Shown: positions 37,098 through 49,817, numbered from the stretch's first letter. The stretch is 64,000 nucleotides of DNA from Powellomyces hirtus (GCA_025526995.1 JAHLKG010000033.1:62001-126000), one strand, 5' to 3'. Notes: a model not told the origin generated them from the sequence alone. A program made the numbers and translations.

Positions 37098-38377
37098 ACG
37101 AGTGTGTGTGTGGTGTGGATTCTTCTCTTGTTTTGTGTTTTCCCCCTAGAAATCCCCCTTTCCTTCTTCTCCCTGTTGCGTACAAAATCAGTATGTGTGT
37201 ATTTGATAGGAATTTCGATCAGCCCATGATTATTCTATTTTATTTCGTGTGTAAATTTTTGCGAGAAAACGACAAAACTCCCAAAACCAGAGGGACGGGT
37301 GCAGCGTCGTTTTTGCATGGCGGGCTGGCTCACACACAGTCCCCAGTCCTATTGTAGTCTCGATAATCGGATTCTACAGCCCCCACAATGCGCACAGGGG
37401 TCAACATGTGTGAACCCGTGGCTGTATACTGTACACTATCCCCGCGTTCGTGCGCGGGGTCTGAGCTATCGATACTGTAGCTACGGAACCGGCCAGACTA
37501 AAACAGGTGCAACCCCTCCGAAACTTGAGGTGCGGGAATGGAGCCTGCACTGAGTTGTGATGAAACAAACACGCTCTGAACGCTAATATAAAGTCACAGT
37601 ACATTCGGACCCAAACTGAACAAAAAAAAAAACAAAATAAAAAAAATTTGAAATCGATGGTGCTTTACGCGCTACGACTTCATAGTTACAGTTACCGTAG
37701 AACCATAGTTGGGACGCGAGTAGTGAGACGGGAGATGGGAGATGGGGGTTTGGAAGCAACACTATGCCCCGTGCTGCTTGTGCCTCGGTCTGGTTTCGTG
37801 TACAGTCAAATCCAAGCAAGAACAGTACCGGTTCAGCGCCAACCTTGGACTCGAGAAAGGCCCGACAAAGAACGAGCCGGACAATTTGGCGATTTTTTTG
37901 TAATATATTTTTTTGTACTACCTGCATTTGCTTTGCTTTCGCTACCTAGTTGCTTGGTTTGTTCCTTGGTTTTTTCACTCTTTTCTTTTCATCAAGTAAA
38001 CTAGCAACTGTACACTATGTATCTGGTTTGGTAGACTAATCTGTATATATTGATTTTATTTTCAAGTACCAGTGCAAAGTCACGGTACGGTACAGTAGTA
38101 GCAGTTTTGGCCCCGGAATATGGCCTGAATGTTCTCCCGAGTCCCCGCCTCAGAGTCCAATATTTGCAAAAAAAAAAATCAAAACAGAAATCAAATTTTT
38201 CCTCCGATCCCGAGTTTCCGGGGCGCTCGTTCGCAATTCCCCCCCCCCCCCCCCCCCAAAACTAGATTACGACATGCCGTGTGTTGGTGCCGGTGTCGCA
38301 CGACATATGCATGCGCATGGAACACGCGGTTGGTGGTAAAGGGATCATGTCTAGTACGTGTCTGTTTGTTTGGCAAC
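37098..38377. other. Convergent intergenic region
   Basis: About 1.3 kb between the 3' ends of NOP14 (+) and the palmitoyltransferase gene (-). It holds AT-rich stretches and a 19-nt C tract at 38239-38257. No supported gene. Confidence 0.45.
38239..38257. repeat. Poly(C)19 tract
   Basis: Nineteen consecutive C in intergenic DNA just downstream of the palmitoyltransferase stop codon; a possible assembly-length artefact. Confidence 0.85.
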
Positions 38378-41300
38378 CTAAACCATCTCGTCCACGGTGC
38401 GATTGCGCGACGACGAGTGGGGCCCGGTGGGTATGTCGTACACGTCGTACCTGGCAAACGAAGGGAGGAATGGAAGAAGGGCGACGCGTGGGGTGAGTTG
38501 GGATCATCGAGATAGGGTTGGTGGCGGTGGGAACACGGGGGTGGGGGAGGGGGGGGGGGGGTTGGAATATGAGGAGGAGGTGGTGGGTGGTGGTGGGTGG
38601 TGCACAAAGTGGTGGGGGAGGTTGTGGGATAAAAAGAGGCCCCAGCTCTTCCAGATGATCGGTCACTTACCACTTGGCAGGTCCCGCCGACTCCTCCTTT
38701 CCAAATTTCCCATCCTTGTTGGTTCCACAGGGGTCGGCCGGGGGCTGTCCCCAAAACTCATTGCAATTCCCCCACAGGCCGCGATTGAAAACATTCTTCA
38801 TGCGCCGGTTCCACGCGGGCCTGTTCCAATCGCTCGGTTCGACGAGGTAGTTGAAGCGGTGCCAGTTGGCACTTTCGTTGGTGGTGTACCCCGCTCCAAT
38901 CTGCCACGCCTGCGTGAGGAAGAGGAAGAAGCACCAGGTAGAGTTGAACATGGTCCAGAGGCCCGTCACAAAGGCAAACCCGTCGTACGCAAAGTACTTG
39001 CAGATCGTTTCAACGGGTAGAGTGCATGCGGTCCGGGTTGGCGGCAGCGGGTTGTCAAATTGGGAATTGAGATCTGCGGCGAGCAACAAACCCAGTGTGA
39101 TGCGACTTAGTTACATTGACAACCACTCCGCGTCAGGTTCAGGTCTCTTACATGACATGTCTATGTTGAAAAACATCCAAGCTCCCAGGCAAAGAGAACC
39201 AGTGAAGAGCATGAAGTAGCGGTGGTTTAGCGCACCGACTGTTGGAGAGGAACCAGTTTGATTTTGTGTACCCAATCGGTCTTTCACGCTCCGACCGCAA
39301 GCTCACTTACTGCAATTGTATGTCCATGGACAATGACTACAAGAGAACCAGGGATGAGCATGCCATCTTTTGATGCTATCACGGTTAACGATAGAGTACT
39401 GAGGGGGCCATGGTTGACTTACTGGTCAAACTTGATGACACAGCGGTCACAAACTCGACAGTGTTTGCTTCGCAAAGGTTTCTGAATCTAATTTTGAGAA
39501 GTATAAAGTCAGTGGTGGGTGCTCCAAACTGGCCAGGGTATCGCACGTCTTACGCTGCAGGTAACGCAGTAGGTGCGAGCATCCAGCTTTCCGTTTGAGG
39601 CTAATGAGAGGACCATCTAGGAAGAGTGTAAGCCGATGTGTCCAGCTAGGGAGAACGTCGGATGACTAACCAATTTTCGGTCTTCTACACTCTTCACTGG
39701 TATATATCCTGGATCACTCGACACGCTCTTGTACAGCGAGTATATGCACACGGAAAAGAATCCCAGAAAGAAGATATGCTCCAGATACAAATACCCTGTG
39801 TCTGAATGATCAAAGCCCAATGGTAGAGTCAGTCATTTGACCAAAGACGCTATATACACACCCAAGCATACGCACATGGCACCATCTTTACCCAGACGGC
39901 AAATACATAGAACAGCGTCGCTTGAGGTATCGCGGTGAGGAAGGGCGTCTTGACCAGATTTGGCTCACCGGCCATCAGATAACGTACAATCAACTGTGCA
40001 TGCACCACCCAGGCCATGAAGCAGATGGTTGGGATGCTGAAATAGAACGGCAGAGTGGCGGCCGCATACAAGGAGAAGAAGACGATGACGAACGGAGCAA
40101 TGTAGATAATACGATTTGTCGTAACCTATGACGGGACGCAGAGATCGATGAGTCTCGCGGTATTGCCAACGCCTCGTCTGAGGACTATCGTACCTTGTCA
40201 AAAGGCAGACCGCCTTCATGACCACCTGTCCCTGCTCTTCCTGTTCTTCGAAGAAGGTCCTGGTACTGAACACTTTGGCCCCGCTCAGTTGCCCAATCCC
40301 CGGGAGTCTTTCCTTCGGGATCCTTGATATCCGTCCGCACCCCCAACTTCAACAAGTCTTTGGCGACATCCATATGATTCGATATCACCTGAGAACAAGC
40401 TTCAATGAGCTACTCTTCCAAGGCACCGTTGTGCAGCATGACACTTACAGCCCAATGCAAAGCTGTGTATCCCGTCGAATCCGTCAAATCCACATTCGCT
40501 CCAGAGCGTACTAACTCTATTATCGTGTCATACGAGTTTCCTTGGTACGCTGACCACATGAGCGCTGTACGGGCCATGCCATCTGGACTATCAATATCCA
40601 TTCCACTTGCGATGAGGTATACCGCCATGAGTGCATGTCCAGCATGCGCGGCCAAATGAAGCGCATTATATCCTTGGTTATCTTTCAAGGCCGGATTCGC
40701 GCCCGCTTTTGAAAGGACGTATACCATCTGAATATGGCCACTCCTTGATGCAGAAACGGGAATTGCGTTAATGTCAAGCCCGCAATTGTACTTCACGTCC
40801 TTGTTTGGGACGCAAAAACGCAAACCTTGCTGCCCAGTGCAATGGAGTTGCCTGCAACTCGCCTATGACTCGTGTGAGATACTCGCATACCGGATATTCG
40901 AAGCAATCCTCACAATACCTCCAATGGCATCCAGTTCTGCTCCCTTCTCGATCAGGTACTCAGCGACCGCGATGTGATTGTTCTTCAGGATGAAACCTTG
41001 TCAGGGAACAGTATGGGAAAAAGCAAGAAACTCTTTGGTACGTACTATGGCAGCCCAATGCAATGCTGTGCACTTTTCCGTATCAACATCAGTCGGCCGT
41101 GTTCGCCCATCTTCCAATAGTTCTCTAATGCGTGAGAGCAACCCCTGCTGCGCAGCTTGGAACAGATCCAGTTCCGGTGGTCCGTCATTCAGAATGTCTG
41201 GGGAAAAGATAAAATATCAATAAAGTGTGTCTGAGGCTGATATGTTGTCGTACTTTCTCTCGCTCTCCTGATCGATGGGAAGTAGTGTACACGGGAGGTC

Positions 41301-41714
41301 CACGGTGGGAGAAGCACGTTTACCTTTAAAGTCCGTCATCTCCTCCCCACGAATTGTCCTCGTCTGCTCCCTGTTGATCCTCGCAGCTTCTACCACCTCT
41401 GGGAGATTCCCAGTCTCGTCTTTTCGGCAACCATGGCCGGCGTGGGAATGGTCATGACCGTGGCCGTGACGCCCACCCTTCCATAGACTTGCCCAGCCTT
41501 TGCTCCGACCCCCTTCTGCTTCCGGTGGTTCGGCGGACGCAACTGAGAGGACGTCAGGGAGTTATAAGGAAGTCGTAGCCTGTCGAATGGTAACAGCACG
41601 GACAGTTGGTCGGCCCTTACCTGCGGTAACGGTGGACCCGACAACGGAGGCTGCATGTGTCAGTGTTGAGGTGAGGTTTTGCAGCAGCGGCTCTCTATCG
41701 TCGTCAGCCAGCAT
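38378..41714 (-). CDS. AKR1: Ankyrin-repeat DHHC palmitoyltransferase, AKR1 type
   Basis: Fifteen exons, several very short: 41714-41621, 41542-41324, 41197-41046, 40982-40919, 40862-40826, 40743-40449, 40388-40194, 40125-39876, 39801-39671, 39616-39554, 39487-39423, 39336-39311, 39238-39152, 39073-38671 and 38450-38378; all phases agree, about 717 aa. The N terminus is cytosolic. Ankyrin repeats follow (DLFQAAQQGLL, CTALHWAA, ATPLHWAAR, YNALHLAAHAG, TALMWSAYQG, YTALHWAV). Membrane helices then flank the catalytic cysteine-rich domain: CVTCSIQKPLRSKHCRVCDR and FDHHCPW, with DHHC at residues 521-524 built from two exons joined inside the first histidine codon. CIGALNHRYF and a TTNE (TTxE) motif complete the family signature. 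The enzyme S-acylates proteins at Golgi or endosomal membranes. The 3' end encodes an unusual glycine- and asparagine-rich tail. Confidence 0.93.
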
Positions 41715-42283
41715 TGTTGTGTGACAGCTACGGTGTGTAGAGATATACGTTTATTACTTTCTCCCTTCAACAATACAGCTTGCTCTGTGGGGTTGCAGTC
41801 ATTCTCTCCCTTGGCCCCGAAGTGCAAAAGGCAAAGGGTTAGTTTACGCGTATTTGTCTGACGTCGTCATCAAATCGCATAGCCACCACCCCCTCCGCCT
41901 CTCTTCCCTCTCAACTATTTCGCAGCACACTCAAAGATTGGCGATATGCTGCTGCTTCATCGGACATGACTAGACTTTGTGTATCCTCTGTAGTTGTTCT
42001 TACTGATGAGACCTCGCAAAAAACCATTGTGTACGAACGAAACATCGTAGCCTAGACCCAAAACAACACTCTACTCTCCACAGCTTCACAAAACAACCGT
42101 CCATCGGTGCTCATCGTTCCTTCCCTTCCATCGTTCAACGTCAAGCTTCAGGTCGTTTGGATCTGTTTTTGGCTTGACTCGCTAACTCGTAGAGCCTCAT
42201 GGTTTGCCTTGCCTTATGACCTGAGCTGAAACGTCGTTGTTACCACTGTGGATCAATGTAATGGCTTGTTAAGGCATGGTTAA
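41715..42283. other. Upstream region of the AKR1-type gene
   Basis: About 570 bp between the palmitoyltransferase start (-) and the stop of a hypothetical frame (-). No gene seen. Confidence 0.4.
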
Positions 42284-43333
42284 CTACACTACAGAGATCG
42301 CGCCAAACTGCCGTGCCTCCTGTATGAACATCGCCGCCGGATCGCACTCTGTCAAAAGCACATCACTGAGATCATCCGAAAAAGTTCCAAGTGCCTGTTC
42401 TCTACGATCGGTCCGTGCTCGGAGAAAGTGGGACGGGGTGAGACCGCTAACTTGCGACCAGTCATCATCTTGACGTTCGCCTTCCATTGTTTGTGGATCG
42501 TCATCGGGGACAGTCGGTTCTTGCATTCCTGCAACCTCGTACGCCCATCTTTTGATTGCTTGCGGACACGAGTAACGGGGGGCCGATGTTGCTCCAGGGA
42601 GTCTGCAGCGGCTGTCTGCCCCGAGACTTGGAAAGTCCTTATCATAGTCCTCTTTGGCTTTGGTCTTAGCCTGACCGTCGTTATCATCCTTGTCGCGGAC
42701 CTCATCCTCGCCGAGATCTTTTTTCGCCAATTTGTCAATCAAAGTGTCCAATCGAATTCGCTCGCTATAAGGCAAGGTAGGGACCGGAAATGAGGCTCTT
42801 TTTTTCGTCTGTGTCGCTGTTACTTGAATCCCCGGGTACAGGCACAGATACGCCGGGAGGTAGCGGTCCGATTCATCCGCTGTTCGCAAAGGCGCATGTG
42901 CGTTGTGAGAAGGAGTTGGCGCAAGGGGTAGAAACAGGTCTCGCTTCTCTGGGCGATCACAAAACTGGGTGTTTATGTGTCGTCCGCCAAAACTAGTGCA
43001 AAAGTGCACCGAGAAGCAGTTACCGACCCTTGCTTGCACATAACATACACGAGCTCTCGGTGCTCCAGGTCTATCCTTTGTCGAAACGGTTACCCTGCAG
43101 AAGGTGCCTGGCTGAGGAATAAATCGTGTGTGCTTCTGCTGCGGTTTGTGGTCTGGCATGTCGTAAGATTTCAAACGACCGAAGTTTGTTGATGAACGCG
43201 CATCCCATCGCGTGTTTTGCCTGCACGCTTTCATCAATTCGCATAGCCACTCCCTCCCTTTCTCTTCTCTTCTCTTCTGTTCCGTCTTTCCCTTCACAGC
43301 TCGCAAATGGATTTGGTGAGACCTACATGACAA
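42284..43333 (-). CDS. Hypothetical protein
   Basis: An uninterrupted frame of 349 codons. I do not recognise it. The C-terminal two-thirds has protein-like composition: an amphipathic stretch LPYSERIRLDTLIDKLAKKD, an acidic segment EDYDKDFPSLGAD, and an acidic tail LGTFSDDLSDVLLTECD. The N-terminal ~150 residues are rich in cysteine, histidine and arginine and may be an intron, leader or wrong-frame extension, so the true start could be further in. Nothing suggests a membrane segment or signal peptide. It could be the last exon of a gene whose first exons lie at 43.0-43.9 kb. Confidence 0.4.
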   Translation of the reverse strand: MSCRSHQIHLRAVKGKTEQKRREEKGREWLCELMKACRQNTRWDARSSTNFGRLKSYDMPDHKPQQKHTRFIPQPGTFCRVTVSTKDRPGAPRARVCYVQARVGNCFSVHFCTSFGGRHINTQFCDRPEKRDLFLPLAPTPSHNAHAPLRTADESDRYLPAYLCLYPGIQVTATQTKKRASFPVPTLPYSERIRLDTLIDKLAKKDLGEDEVRDKDDNDGQAKTKAKEDYDKDFPSLGADSRCRLPGATSAPRYSCPQAIKRWAYEVAGMQEPTVPDDDPQTMEGERQDDDWSQVSGLTPSHFLRARTDRREQALGTFSDDLSDVLLTECDPAAMFIQEARQFGAISVV

Positions 43334-43976
43334 TACGTTTTTCCGCTAGGATTCTGGAGTGAGCAGCTACATATCTGTCCTTATCACTGGTCTTTGTCGG
43401 GTACTTGGAGAAACGAAGGGAGGTGTGAGAAAATGAAAAAAGGAGGGGCAAGAAGCCGGAGGTGGAAGGTACGGGGACCCCTACTGCGGATCTATAATAC
43501 CTGCCAGACTATCCACGCTCTAGCAGCTTCGGTGGTCGGCTCAATGGGCAGCAATGAATTTCATGTTTGTTCCTGAATGCATCCAAATTGGGTGACGACG
43601 CAGTGCCTCTATGTCAGGTGAGATGGCCCAAACACAAACAGAAAAACAGACAGACAGACACAGCGGTTTGGGCATTCATCAATCGGTTCTGTTCTCATAG
43701 CCGCTGCCGAAACTCTTTGCTCGGAGCGGTTAGTTGGTTGGTTTAGCCTGTACTGTACTATAGTGGATGTAACATGGGCAGTTTACAAAAGTTGTCAATT
43801 TTTACCTAACGCTTTTGCCGTCGAAAACTCGAAACCCCCCCTCTGCATTTACTTTCCCACAAAGCGAGACCGTCGCATCTGACGCTTGTTGCCACACGAT
43901 CTCCACCCGTTCCCACCTACCTTGCGCGCGGGCTGCCTACCAGCCCATCCCTCCATAGCGGAGTCTTTCAGCTATC
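43334..43976. promoter_or_regulatory. Upstream region of the JmjC gene
   Basis: About 640 bp without a supported gene. It contains a short (CAGA)n-like run near 43640-43660 and probably the promoter and leader of the JmjC gene. Confidence 0.4.
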
Positions 43977-44078
43977 ATGTTTCGCGCTCCGGCCAGCCTC
44001 GCTCTACCCGTCTCACCACCGCTTCCAGACGCCGAGATCGACGACCTGCTCCATCGTCTGGACAGCAACGCCACCAAC

Positions 44079-44109
<31 letters not shown>

Positions 44110-47100
44110 TCACAGAGTCAAGCAACGCTGGACGTTTCAAGCTCGTGCCTAGAATCGATGCCAAAACAACGTCGACCGCTGATCTAATTGTCGCTGTTGA
44201 GGACAGCATGCGCAAAGGGATCCCGATCGTCATCGAGAATTGCCTCGAGGCGTGGTTTACGCCTGCGACTACTGCTGCGTCAACAGCCGGCACTACAGCA
44301 ACAGCAGCAGCAGTAAAAGCAACAGCAACCGGAACAGCATCAACACCCGATGACGCGCTTTTCAGCGTTGCCTGGCTTCTCAAAAACGCCAAGGATATGC
44401 CTGTGCAACTACGGAATGTCCTCAATGGAGAGGACATTGATGGCACCGTCGAGTCGTTTGTCTCGTACCTGGAAGAAAAGAAGACGCCCAGCGAGAGACG
44501 AGAAGAGGGGAGAGTGCTGTACGGAAAAGACATTACGTGTCCCCCGGCCTGGGCCGAGCGGACCATGGATCGCGTCCCCGAGTTTTTCAAGTACAAGGGT
44601 CAGAACGACCTGATCCCGTTGCTGCCGCCGCAGCTGCAACCAGAAAACCTGATGGCCTACATTGGAGACGAAGGCACGTTGACGCCCGGCCATACGGATC
44701 TGTGCGGGTCCGTCGGCCAGAATATCATGGTCCATGCCGATGAAGGCGCCCGCGCCATCTGGTTCCTGGCTGAATCGGGTGCGTTGAGTACAGTGTCAAA
44801 ATTTTGGCAGGCGCAAGGGCAGTCCATCTACCGCGATAACTTTTTCGCCTCGGTCGAACTGCTCGCAACAGCGCCCTTTGACGTGTACGTGATTGAACAA
44901 AAACAAGGCGATTTCGTCATCGTACCCCCCGAAACCGCCCATCAGGTGTACAATAAAGGCGGCGTCAACATCAAAGTCTCGTGGAACAGGGTCACGGTTG
45001 ACTCGCTCTCCCGCTGCGTGGAGCGCGTTCTCTCTGAATATCGAGTCCACATGCGCCCCGAAATCTATCGCATCAAAACCCTCGTCCACTACACCCTGCA
45101 AAACATGACGGAGAAGGCAGCCCTTCTCGCGACTCCGTCCACACCTGAAAAAACCCGGAAGACGTTTGCGAAAGACTTCCGGTCAGTGATTGAATGCTTT
45201 GCGACCATCTTGAAAGACGAGTGGGTCGAGGGCGACCCCAAACATCTTCCCACCTTGTGGGACGATGTTGACCACCCGCACACCCGTAGATGCGATTTCT
45301 GTCTGGCGGATATATGGAACCGAGGATTCAGTTGCAAGAAATGTGCTGATGATCACAAGAAGAACGGACATGGCCACCAGCGGAAAATCATTGAAACACC
45401 CAAAACGAGTGCGATCTCTGCGCGGCGGGCTTCGCCAATGGACATCACCGGCAGTCAGATGCCCATAGCCAACGGACACACGTATGGTCACTCGGTGACT
45501 CCAGCAACAGAATCAATTCCTACCAACGTGCCTGGGTCTTCCGAAATCGCCCTAGACACCATTAGCGAGCAGTCGGGACCGTTCCCCAGTCCCAACGAGC
45601 CGACGATCGGTCCTACACGTTCCCAGCACACCCCTGCGGCCCCCGACGCCCCCGCCATCACAAACGGGAACGCGCAGCATGAAACTGCCAAGATGGAAGG
45701 CGACGACGGCGAAGACGAATTTGATATCTGCCTCGACTGCTACGCCCAGGGTCGCAGCTGCCCGCACGAAAAATCCATGACGTTCCACGAATACATCCCG
45801 ATGAGCGTCCTCAGCGTTCTCCTTACCAAGGCCGTTCGCGTTTACAACACCATCGCCGGGTCCACTGCTCCCGACTCCCTCATCACCCAAGCCTGGATCG
45901 ACAGTTTCTACAATGGCTCCTCACCCATCGTCCCCACCGCCACCGTCGCTCACGAAATCTATCTGCTTCGAATCGACAATCACCGTGTCAAACCCCGTTG
46001 CTGCCACGGCTGCCGATCCAGTGGACAGCCCGTCTGGACCCTCGTGGCGGACGAAGTCTGCCACACGGTCTACTGTGCCCGCTGTCTCTGGTCTCGCTTT
46101 GGCGAACGCTTATTCGATATCAAAAAGGACCGCAATTGGACCTGTCCCCGCTGCAGAGGCACCTGCAATTGCCTGAACTGCATCAAGCGCTGGGATACAT
46201 CCAAACCGATACCGTTCCCGAAAGTGAAGGGCGATGTGCTGTTTCTCTGCGAGCAGCCGCATTTCCTCCCGCATAGGCATCACAATACTCTCATGAGTGA
46301 TAAACAGTACCCGTTGGGGCCCGTATACAAGGATGGGAGATACAAAGTCGAGGAACCACCGGTAAGGAACAGACCCGTCGCCTGTACTTGCTCTTGAATG
46401 TCTGCCTAAATCTGCTTGGTTATCTATTCACTACAGCTCGAGTACCGCCGCGAGGTTGTGGGCAAACCACCGCGCATCAGCGCCACGCCGAAACGTCCCC
46501 TCGAGTCCGATGACGAAAACGGCCCGGACGCCCATCACTACAACCACTACCTCCCTCACCTTGGAGAACCGACACCCAAGAAACCACGCACACCGGCCCG
46601 CAGCACCGCAACACCCGCAATACCGGGTCTACCTCTTGCAACCCCAACCCAGCTCCCGTTGTTTGAACAGTCACCGATCATCGAAACCACCGCTTCGGGC
46701 CGACCGTCACGCCGTAAGAGCCTCAAGACGGAAATGTACACTCCTGCTGCCCCCGCCGGCTTGTCATCATCATCATCGACTAGGCACGCTACTACCACGA
46801 CCCCTCAAACCTCCCGTCCCTCGCCCCAGCTCTCATCTATCACAACCAAGTCGCACAACCGTCGTATCTCTCTCAATGTCAAAAACCAATCCACACCGAC
46901 CCCCCCATCTTCATCCTCATCCTCCGAAAACACTCACCCGCGATCCGCCCCATTGAGCACCAACCACAGCATCAACACCCGCGCCAAAACCACCCCCATC
47001 CACACCAACAACGCCCTCGCCATTTCCTCCCTCCTTACCTCTTCCTCAGCAACAACAACAACATCGAGAAAGGTACCACGCCTCAAACTCCAGACCGAAG

Positions 47101-47276
47101 AAGGTCCCGACCGCAGCGCCCGTGAAGTTTTGGCGAAAATGGACCTCGACACTGCGTTTTGCAAAGAGTTTTTTGTCGAATGTATGGGATTGTGTCAGGA
47201 ACGGGGCGGTGGCCTGTGGGCGGGCGTGCATGCGGAGAATGTTTATGAGAAGATGTTGGGTGTGTATAAGCCTTGA
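43977..47276 (+). CDS. JmjC-domain protein with split ZZ-like finger and CDCA7-type 4CXXC domain
   Basis: Two exons, 43977-46361 and 46437-47276, about 1074 aa. A JmjC fold spans about residues 215-345: the iron-binding HxD is H239-T-D241 (TPGHTDLCGSVGQNIMVH) and the distal histidine is H322 in ETAHQVYN, so the triad is complete. A ZZ/PHD-like finger starts at C439 (RCDFCLADIWNRGFSC, CKKC) and appears to finish only after a ~110-residue S-, T- and P-rich insertion (FDICLDCYAQGRSC). From C675 comes a zf-4CXXC_R1 domain as in CDCA7: CCHGCRSSGQ, CHTVYCARCLWSRFGE, WTCPRCRGTCNCLNC. The rest is disordered, ending in a short helix (SAREVLAKMDLDTAFCKEFF). Probably a nuclear 2-oxoglutarate/Fe(II) demethylase linked to DNA-methylated chromatin; substrate unknown. 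An asparagine tract lies at residues 36-45. Confidence 0.88.
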
Positions 47277-49817
47277 AGTGAACCCCCACCTCTCCCGCGC
47301 ACCAGTATAGCGCACTTGCAAATGTATATTATGTCAGACACACGTTGCGTCATGTATATTCGGGAAAAGTGACTGTATGTATCCATTCGCCATGTGTGAA
47401 CAACAATACACATGTACTTTTACCGAAACAGAATAACTGACAGCTACATGTGTATGGAAGGGATACAAATGTTCTCGTAAATTCTTGCAATTATCTGTAT
47501 GTGCTTTCCAGTAATTGCCCTCGAACACTAATTTTGGAAGTTATGGAACATGAAAAAATCAATGCTTTCTCCTGTTGCACCCTTATTTATTTGCATAAAC
47601 CATCAAAGAGAAGGTTCGACGAGATGCCGATTGCAGGGAACAACCAGGCAGTCAGGCCCGATGAGTCCTATAAAACCGCTTGCCTCCGACCGCCGCCTTG
47701 TCAAGCGCGACATGCCTCCCGCCATGTTGTGCCCAGATGCTCCTTCTCCCTTCTCCCTTCCCCCTCTCCGTGGCGCGCTTCGGCTGCCCTCTTGGCGGGA
47801 CGGCGCAGCAAACCCGAAAACCCGCGAACCCCCGCTTCGCCCGGCACGACAAGCCCGAGCACCACAATCTCCCAACACAAACCCCTTCCCGTCTCTCTCG
47901 AAGAGGGATGAGTTAGGGTTACAGGGCTTGGCGCCCAACAAGGCGCCGGTCCAGAGGGGCTCGTTGAGCACAAGAGGCTTGATACTGACTTGTTTGTGCC
48001 CGACAGGGTGACGATCCCGGTGTTCTTTCCGTCGAAGAAGATTCTCGCAGGAGGGCTAGGTTGTGAAAGTATCTTCCGTAGCTCCAGTAAAAATCAAAGA
48101 GTCCAGCATCTGCGAGAAATTCAGTGTGAGTGCGCGAGCAAGACGGAGGAGCATAAAGTGATATTTCCTAGGTCCAAACCCGTACGGGATCCGACTGACG
48201 CCTAAACCTTCGAAACATCTGATCTCGTTTTGGAATAGCAGTGGAAAAATGTGTGGTGGGGCCCACTGTCACATTTGTCACACCGGCAGCTACGGAACTA
48301 TCGCCCCGACGGCGAGTCCAACCGAGGGTTCTGTGATCACACACACGATCTCTAAGCCATCCGGTGATGAGAAGCTCTTAGAGACATAGACAACGCGCTC
48401 CGGACCAGGTTGCCTCGAACACACGCTCTTCACAAAAGGCCAACGGAGCCGCACTGGTGCACACGTGTGAATCACATGCTTCGAGCTCGTAAATCACGGA
48501 TCGCACTACGGTCGACCGAGTCGCGCCGTAAAAGTTTGTAACAAGCTAAAGGCTCTTCCACCGACCTTATTGATAGGACGGAGATCGCGATCGTTCCTTG
48601 TCTGCGAAGACGGAACGATGCGAATGCGTGCTGGCTACGGGCGAAATGTTGCTTGCTACGGCAACGCTCTTTCCACTGGCCTTCGCAAAGGGAGACACTT
48701 GGGGGCCGTTCGTTGTCTGCGAAGAAGACGGGGAATAGGTTCGCACCCATATTCCAAGTTGCATGTCCAGGCTCTCCATGTCTCCAGCGCCTTCAGAATG
48801 CTTAAGCCGAAGTTCTGAAGTTACCGATATACGCAAGGTGGATACAAGGCAAAGAAGGCCTTCCTGCCCTCCTGCAAAAGGCTTTTATACGAAGCATCAC
48901 ATTTCTTTGGTATGTCTCGTAAAGGCTTCCGCTATTCCCCTTTTTCCTGAGTTGATATGGAGGAAGAAGATACCAGTTGGCATATTTCCCCTACTGGGGT
49001 CTCCGGACGCGACCAAGAAGGAAGAGCATTGCCGTTCTGCAACCCTTTACAGGGCGGATTGGCTGGCACTCATACAAGATACGCGGATCGGACAAGTGCA
49101 CTTTGGTAAGCACCTTGCCTAGGACCGCTCCCCACGGCCCCAACGACAACACCTGACGCCTCCTCCCCGAGATCCACTAAAGACAAGAGCGGATTGGCTA
49201 GCACTGATACAAGGATCCCAATCGGACAAGTGAACTTGAAGCACCTTTGCCTGGGCCGCAGGCCTTTGGGAAATCTGCGGCCCGCCATTGCGTGCATGGC
49301 CTACAACTCACGGTTCCATCAGTCTACGTACTTTGAAAGAACATGCCAGTCTTGTTCTGCCATCTGGCAAATTTCTCTGCGTGACTCTGTTGCCCTTCCT
49401 CGGGTACTGCATCAAGAGTGTCTTTAAAAGCGCGGAGCACTTCCAACCAATTATCCCATGAGGGAGATTTGTCGTCCGGCGAGGATTGGAAATTCGAGCG
49501 AGTTGATGTAGCTCATGTGTGTGTGTGATTGTGATGGGTGAGCGGAGAAGATATTGATTCTCATCGTCCACATGCAACTTTGTCGCGATCAATCTGTTGT
49601 AAACACCATGGCGCGTGCCTTGAAACAATAGGTTGGCGCACTGTTAATGGCAACGAAACACAGAGAAAGAGAGTCGGGAACTGTGTATACCTACCTTGTG
49701 TGTGTATGTGTGTGCGTGTGTGTGTATGGAATACAAAATAGAATCATGTTTCTGTCACCCACGCGTAGACAAAGGGTCTAGCCCAGTGGCATTCCATCCT
49801 CAGCTACCGGAATTGCC
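47277..49817. other. Gene-poor interval of about 2.5 kb
   Basis: No supported gene. Coding-like scraps on the minus strand at 48567-48836 (natural-looking composition, with MESLDMQLGIWVRTYS) and 48290-48475 could be exons of an unrecognised or decayed gene. A diverged ~75-bp duplication lies at 49053-49260. Confidence 0.4.
49053..49260. repeat. Diverged direct duplication of about 75 bp
   Basis: Copy 1 at 49053-49128 and copy 2 at 49189-49260 both begin GCGGATTGGCTNGCACT, continue with ATACAAG, CGGACAAGTG and CACCTT, and end near GCCTNGGNCCGC. By eye about 80 percent identical, with small indels, separated by 60 bp. Non-coding. Confidence 0.7.
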
